Origin: Chitinophaga sp.
GTDB lineage: Bacteria > Bacteroidota > Bacteroidia > Chitinophagales > Chitinophagaceae
NCBI RefSeq assembly: GCF_019236475.1
Contig: NZ_JAFAIX010000012.1
Location: 992,001-1,056,000, forward strand
Direction: 5' to 3'
Length of the DNA: 64,000 bases
Made by a program: the position numbers and the translations under genes. The number at the start of each line of letters is the position of its first letter. Position 1 is the stretch's first letter. Under the pieces are notes generated by a model. It ran no database searches. It saw nothing but the letters and a program-made list of their open reading frames with translations, and was not told the origin of the DNA. Shown here piece by piece: positions 63,501 to 64,000 of this stretch.

Positions 63501-64000
63501 AACCATTTAGGGAAGTCAATAAGGGCGGCATTTCCTGCAAATTCACCGATATCTTCCCCAAATAGCAATGTTTCCAACATAATGCGGGCAATCCCCTGCC
63601 GTACTTGCTGGCGCAGGTGTTCATGGTTACCGTCGAAGTAAACAATCATTTTGTTGCCCACTAGTTTGGTAACACCACCAGTATTTTGCCAATCGAGGCC
63701 AATACCGATATTGGATTGCTTCATTTCGCCGAAGCTGTTATACACCACAATGTTGATACGCTGACGGGGTGTGGTTTCCATGAACTGTTCCAACTGGGGT
63801 AATTCCTTCTCCGCGATCTGTACCACGTATTTTCCAAGCTCCATTCCATTTTGGGCGAAATAGGTATTGAAATGCCGACTTTGGTAGTATCTCCACTTGA
63901 AATTCTTGAACTGCACACGATTCTGGCCGAATTCTACGGTATTTGTCTGGGCAAACGATACCATCGTTCCAAGTAATAGGGCTCCGTGGAATAATAACCT
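60590..64000 (-). CDS. Outer-membrane protein with peptidase-like head, beta propeller and barrel (5' partial)
   Basis: At least 1136 codons on the minus strand. The ATG at 63964 is internal: the frame is open to the window edge and reads FHGALLLGTMVSFAQTN, a signal peptide, so the true start lies beyond 64000. A gluzincin (MA-like) part follows with IARIMLETLLFGEDIGEFAGNAALIDFPKWFTDGFIAYAAENW but no HExxH motif, then TolB-like propeller blades (SGIIYSSNRPGPKGRG) and a C-terminal surface-antigen barrel ending IWYFGMGVDF. Probably a pseudo-peptidase and not an active one. First host gene right of the element. Confidence 0.82.
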   Translation of the reverse strand, partial: RLLFHGALLLGTMVSFAQTNTVEFGQNRVQFKNFKWRYYQSRHFNTYFAQNGMELGKYVVQIAEKELPQLEQFMETTPRQRINIVVYNSFGEMKQSNIGIGLDWQNTGGVTKLVGNKMIVYFDGNHEHLRQQVRQGIARIMLETLLFGEDIGEFAGNAALIDFPKWFTDGFIAYAAENWTAQEDEELKAIILSGKYSNFNQLAYDHPLLAGHAFWYYVEAKYGKDAVPYLMYITRINRGLKKGFEQVLNLTPKKATQDFLVFYQKRYLDDNKRRKTSAKGRTIVAQEVGKSDYFRFNPNPKNNSYAVVEFHKGLYKVQIQLGWNKPKVLLKSGVMQLANQLDPNYPQMAWNPKGNRLAVIYEHEGKTKLMVYDLVTRITLRQDLPQFDRVIDFKYMPVMENTLLLSAVKNGHTDIFTYNISNSKTDQITNDVYDDLDPSFAAFPGKSGIIYSSNRPGPKGRGSDTSMLNNRYNIFMVDNWNKSADRQITQLTDMKYGNARLPMQYNTMHFTFVSDANGIRNRYAGYFHSQSAGVDSLFYVGSEILHNPDKEELDSALAAYGSSAPDSVEAVTITNDSTYTFPISNYPYGILESRITGEKGEVSEVVKYGDMKRLMKLKVDTTTLVRRNVSARNTRFRQDQMHQDSLRQGLPTFMAPRKDTSSHPNFFQNEFGDEPKDTTVAEVAKAPVMQNEYDEVTGFKQLSKQQPSILKQSKLLPYKLKFASDYLILQLDNSILINRYQVFTGPPGNNPIRLTDPVNGLIRIGVSDLFEDIKFNGGFRIPSSLQGSEYFFTASYLKKRFDYKFTYYRKLDKNGGFSYVDDQNQQQFLPTKLITNLYQGEMRYPFDQVRSIRLQVGYRTDKLVITAKDKPSLAVKDYKESYVLGRLEYVYDNTINPAINIWNGTRYKVYMDVNSQLTNGGLNELFNPNSPAANGRFTYNWGVDIRHYEKIYRNFIWATRFSMDMSWGSRKMIYYLGGIDNWLNPQINGATPVNTNVNYAYQTLAENLRGYKQNQKNGNNVMLLNTELRLPVFATFIDKPINSAFLRNFQLLSFMDIGTAWNGSLKFKDSNYGNYDNGTGVVTRIKEGFLGPFIAGYGFGARTTIAGYFLRTDAGWPMTGFFKGGPIWYFGMGVDF

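Noticed and set aside
1..64000. tRNA, rRNA or CRISPR arrays
   Set aside because: No cloverleaf-like CCA-ended gene, rRNA-like segment or spaced direct-repeat array was seen when reading the window.

Overview
The window looks like a chromosomal segment of a Bacteroidota bacterium, most likely of the Chitinophaga type. Evidence: two SusC/SusD outer-membrane uptake pairs, many lipoproteins, a Bat/MoxR gene group, DUF5686 and CreD families, promoters of the Bacteroidota form TTTG-N18-TAnnTTTG, and the absence of clear Shine-Dalgarno sites. The genus is an inference from protein flavour, not a database match.

Region 1 (1-8400): the end of one SusC gene with its SusD partner and a third lipoprotein, then a complete second susC-susD pair behind a 0.7 kb leader. 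Region 2 (8400-26100): mostly housekeeping genes: TlpA-like thioredoxin, gatB, aldehyde dehydrogenase, a double-PDZ protein, alaS, an M23 peptidase, a MerR regulator, a cysteine-less thioredoxin-fold protein, an MscS channel, an amidohydrolase, prfA, a DUF937-like protein, an OmpA lipoprotein, vanZ-like, gcvH and a secreted cyclophilin. Region 3 (26300-39800): moxR, DUF58, a BatD-like gene and batA (a shortened Bat operon), rsgA, two previously untracked 46-50 aa lipoproteins, a gamma carbonic anhydrase, a class III aminotransferase, a DUF5686 protein, a regulator-CreD cassette with matching palindromic operators, diacylglycerol kinase and a DUF1361 protein.

Region 4 (39899-60440) is the accessory element and the main interest. 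Its left part is that of a transposable Mu-like phage: a divergent XRE repressor, a DDE transposase (MuA-like) with its acidic residues present, an AAA ATPase (MuB-like) and a DnaA-domain-IV-like protein. Next come an inverted tail-terminator-like gene, a lysis cassette (holin, spanin-like protein, CHAP endolysin) and a full contractile tail: sheath, tube, assembly chaperone with a -1 overlapping frame, tape measure, DUF6046-like protein, hub, spike, gp25, LysM-like X, J, I and two fibres. I see no portal, terminase, protease, scaffold, capsid or connector gene; the endolysin is followed 50 bp later by the sheath. This is the layout of a tail-only particle (tailocin) kept under Mu-type early genes.

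The element ends in four tandem, divergent paralogues (331-364 aa). Each has a Sec signal peptide, then a fibre-like NR-x-x-VK-[DE]-S module, a central SSDG...K-[PA]-PF motif and a shared C-terminal beta segment. I do not recognise this family. Secreted proteins sharing a fibre-like module at the end of a tailocin operon are the best candidate here for an undescribed system. The window closes with a partial 1.1 kb-codon protein (propeller plus barrel) running off the right edge. No tRNA, rRNA or CRISPR array was seen.
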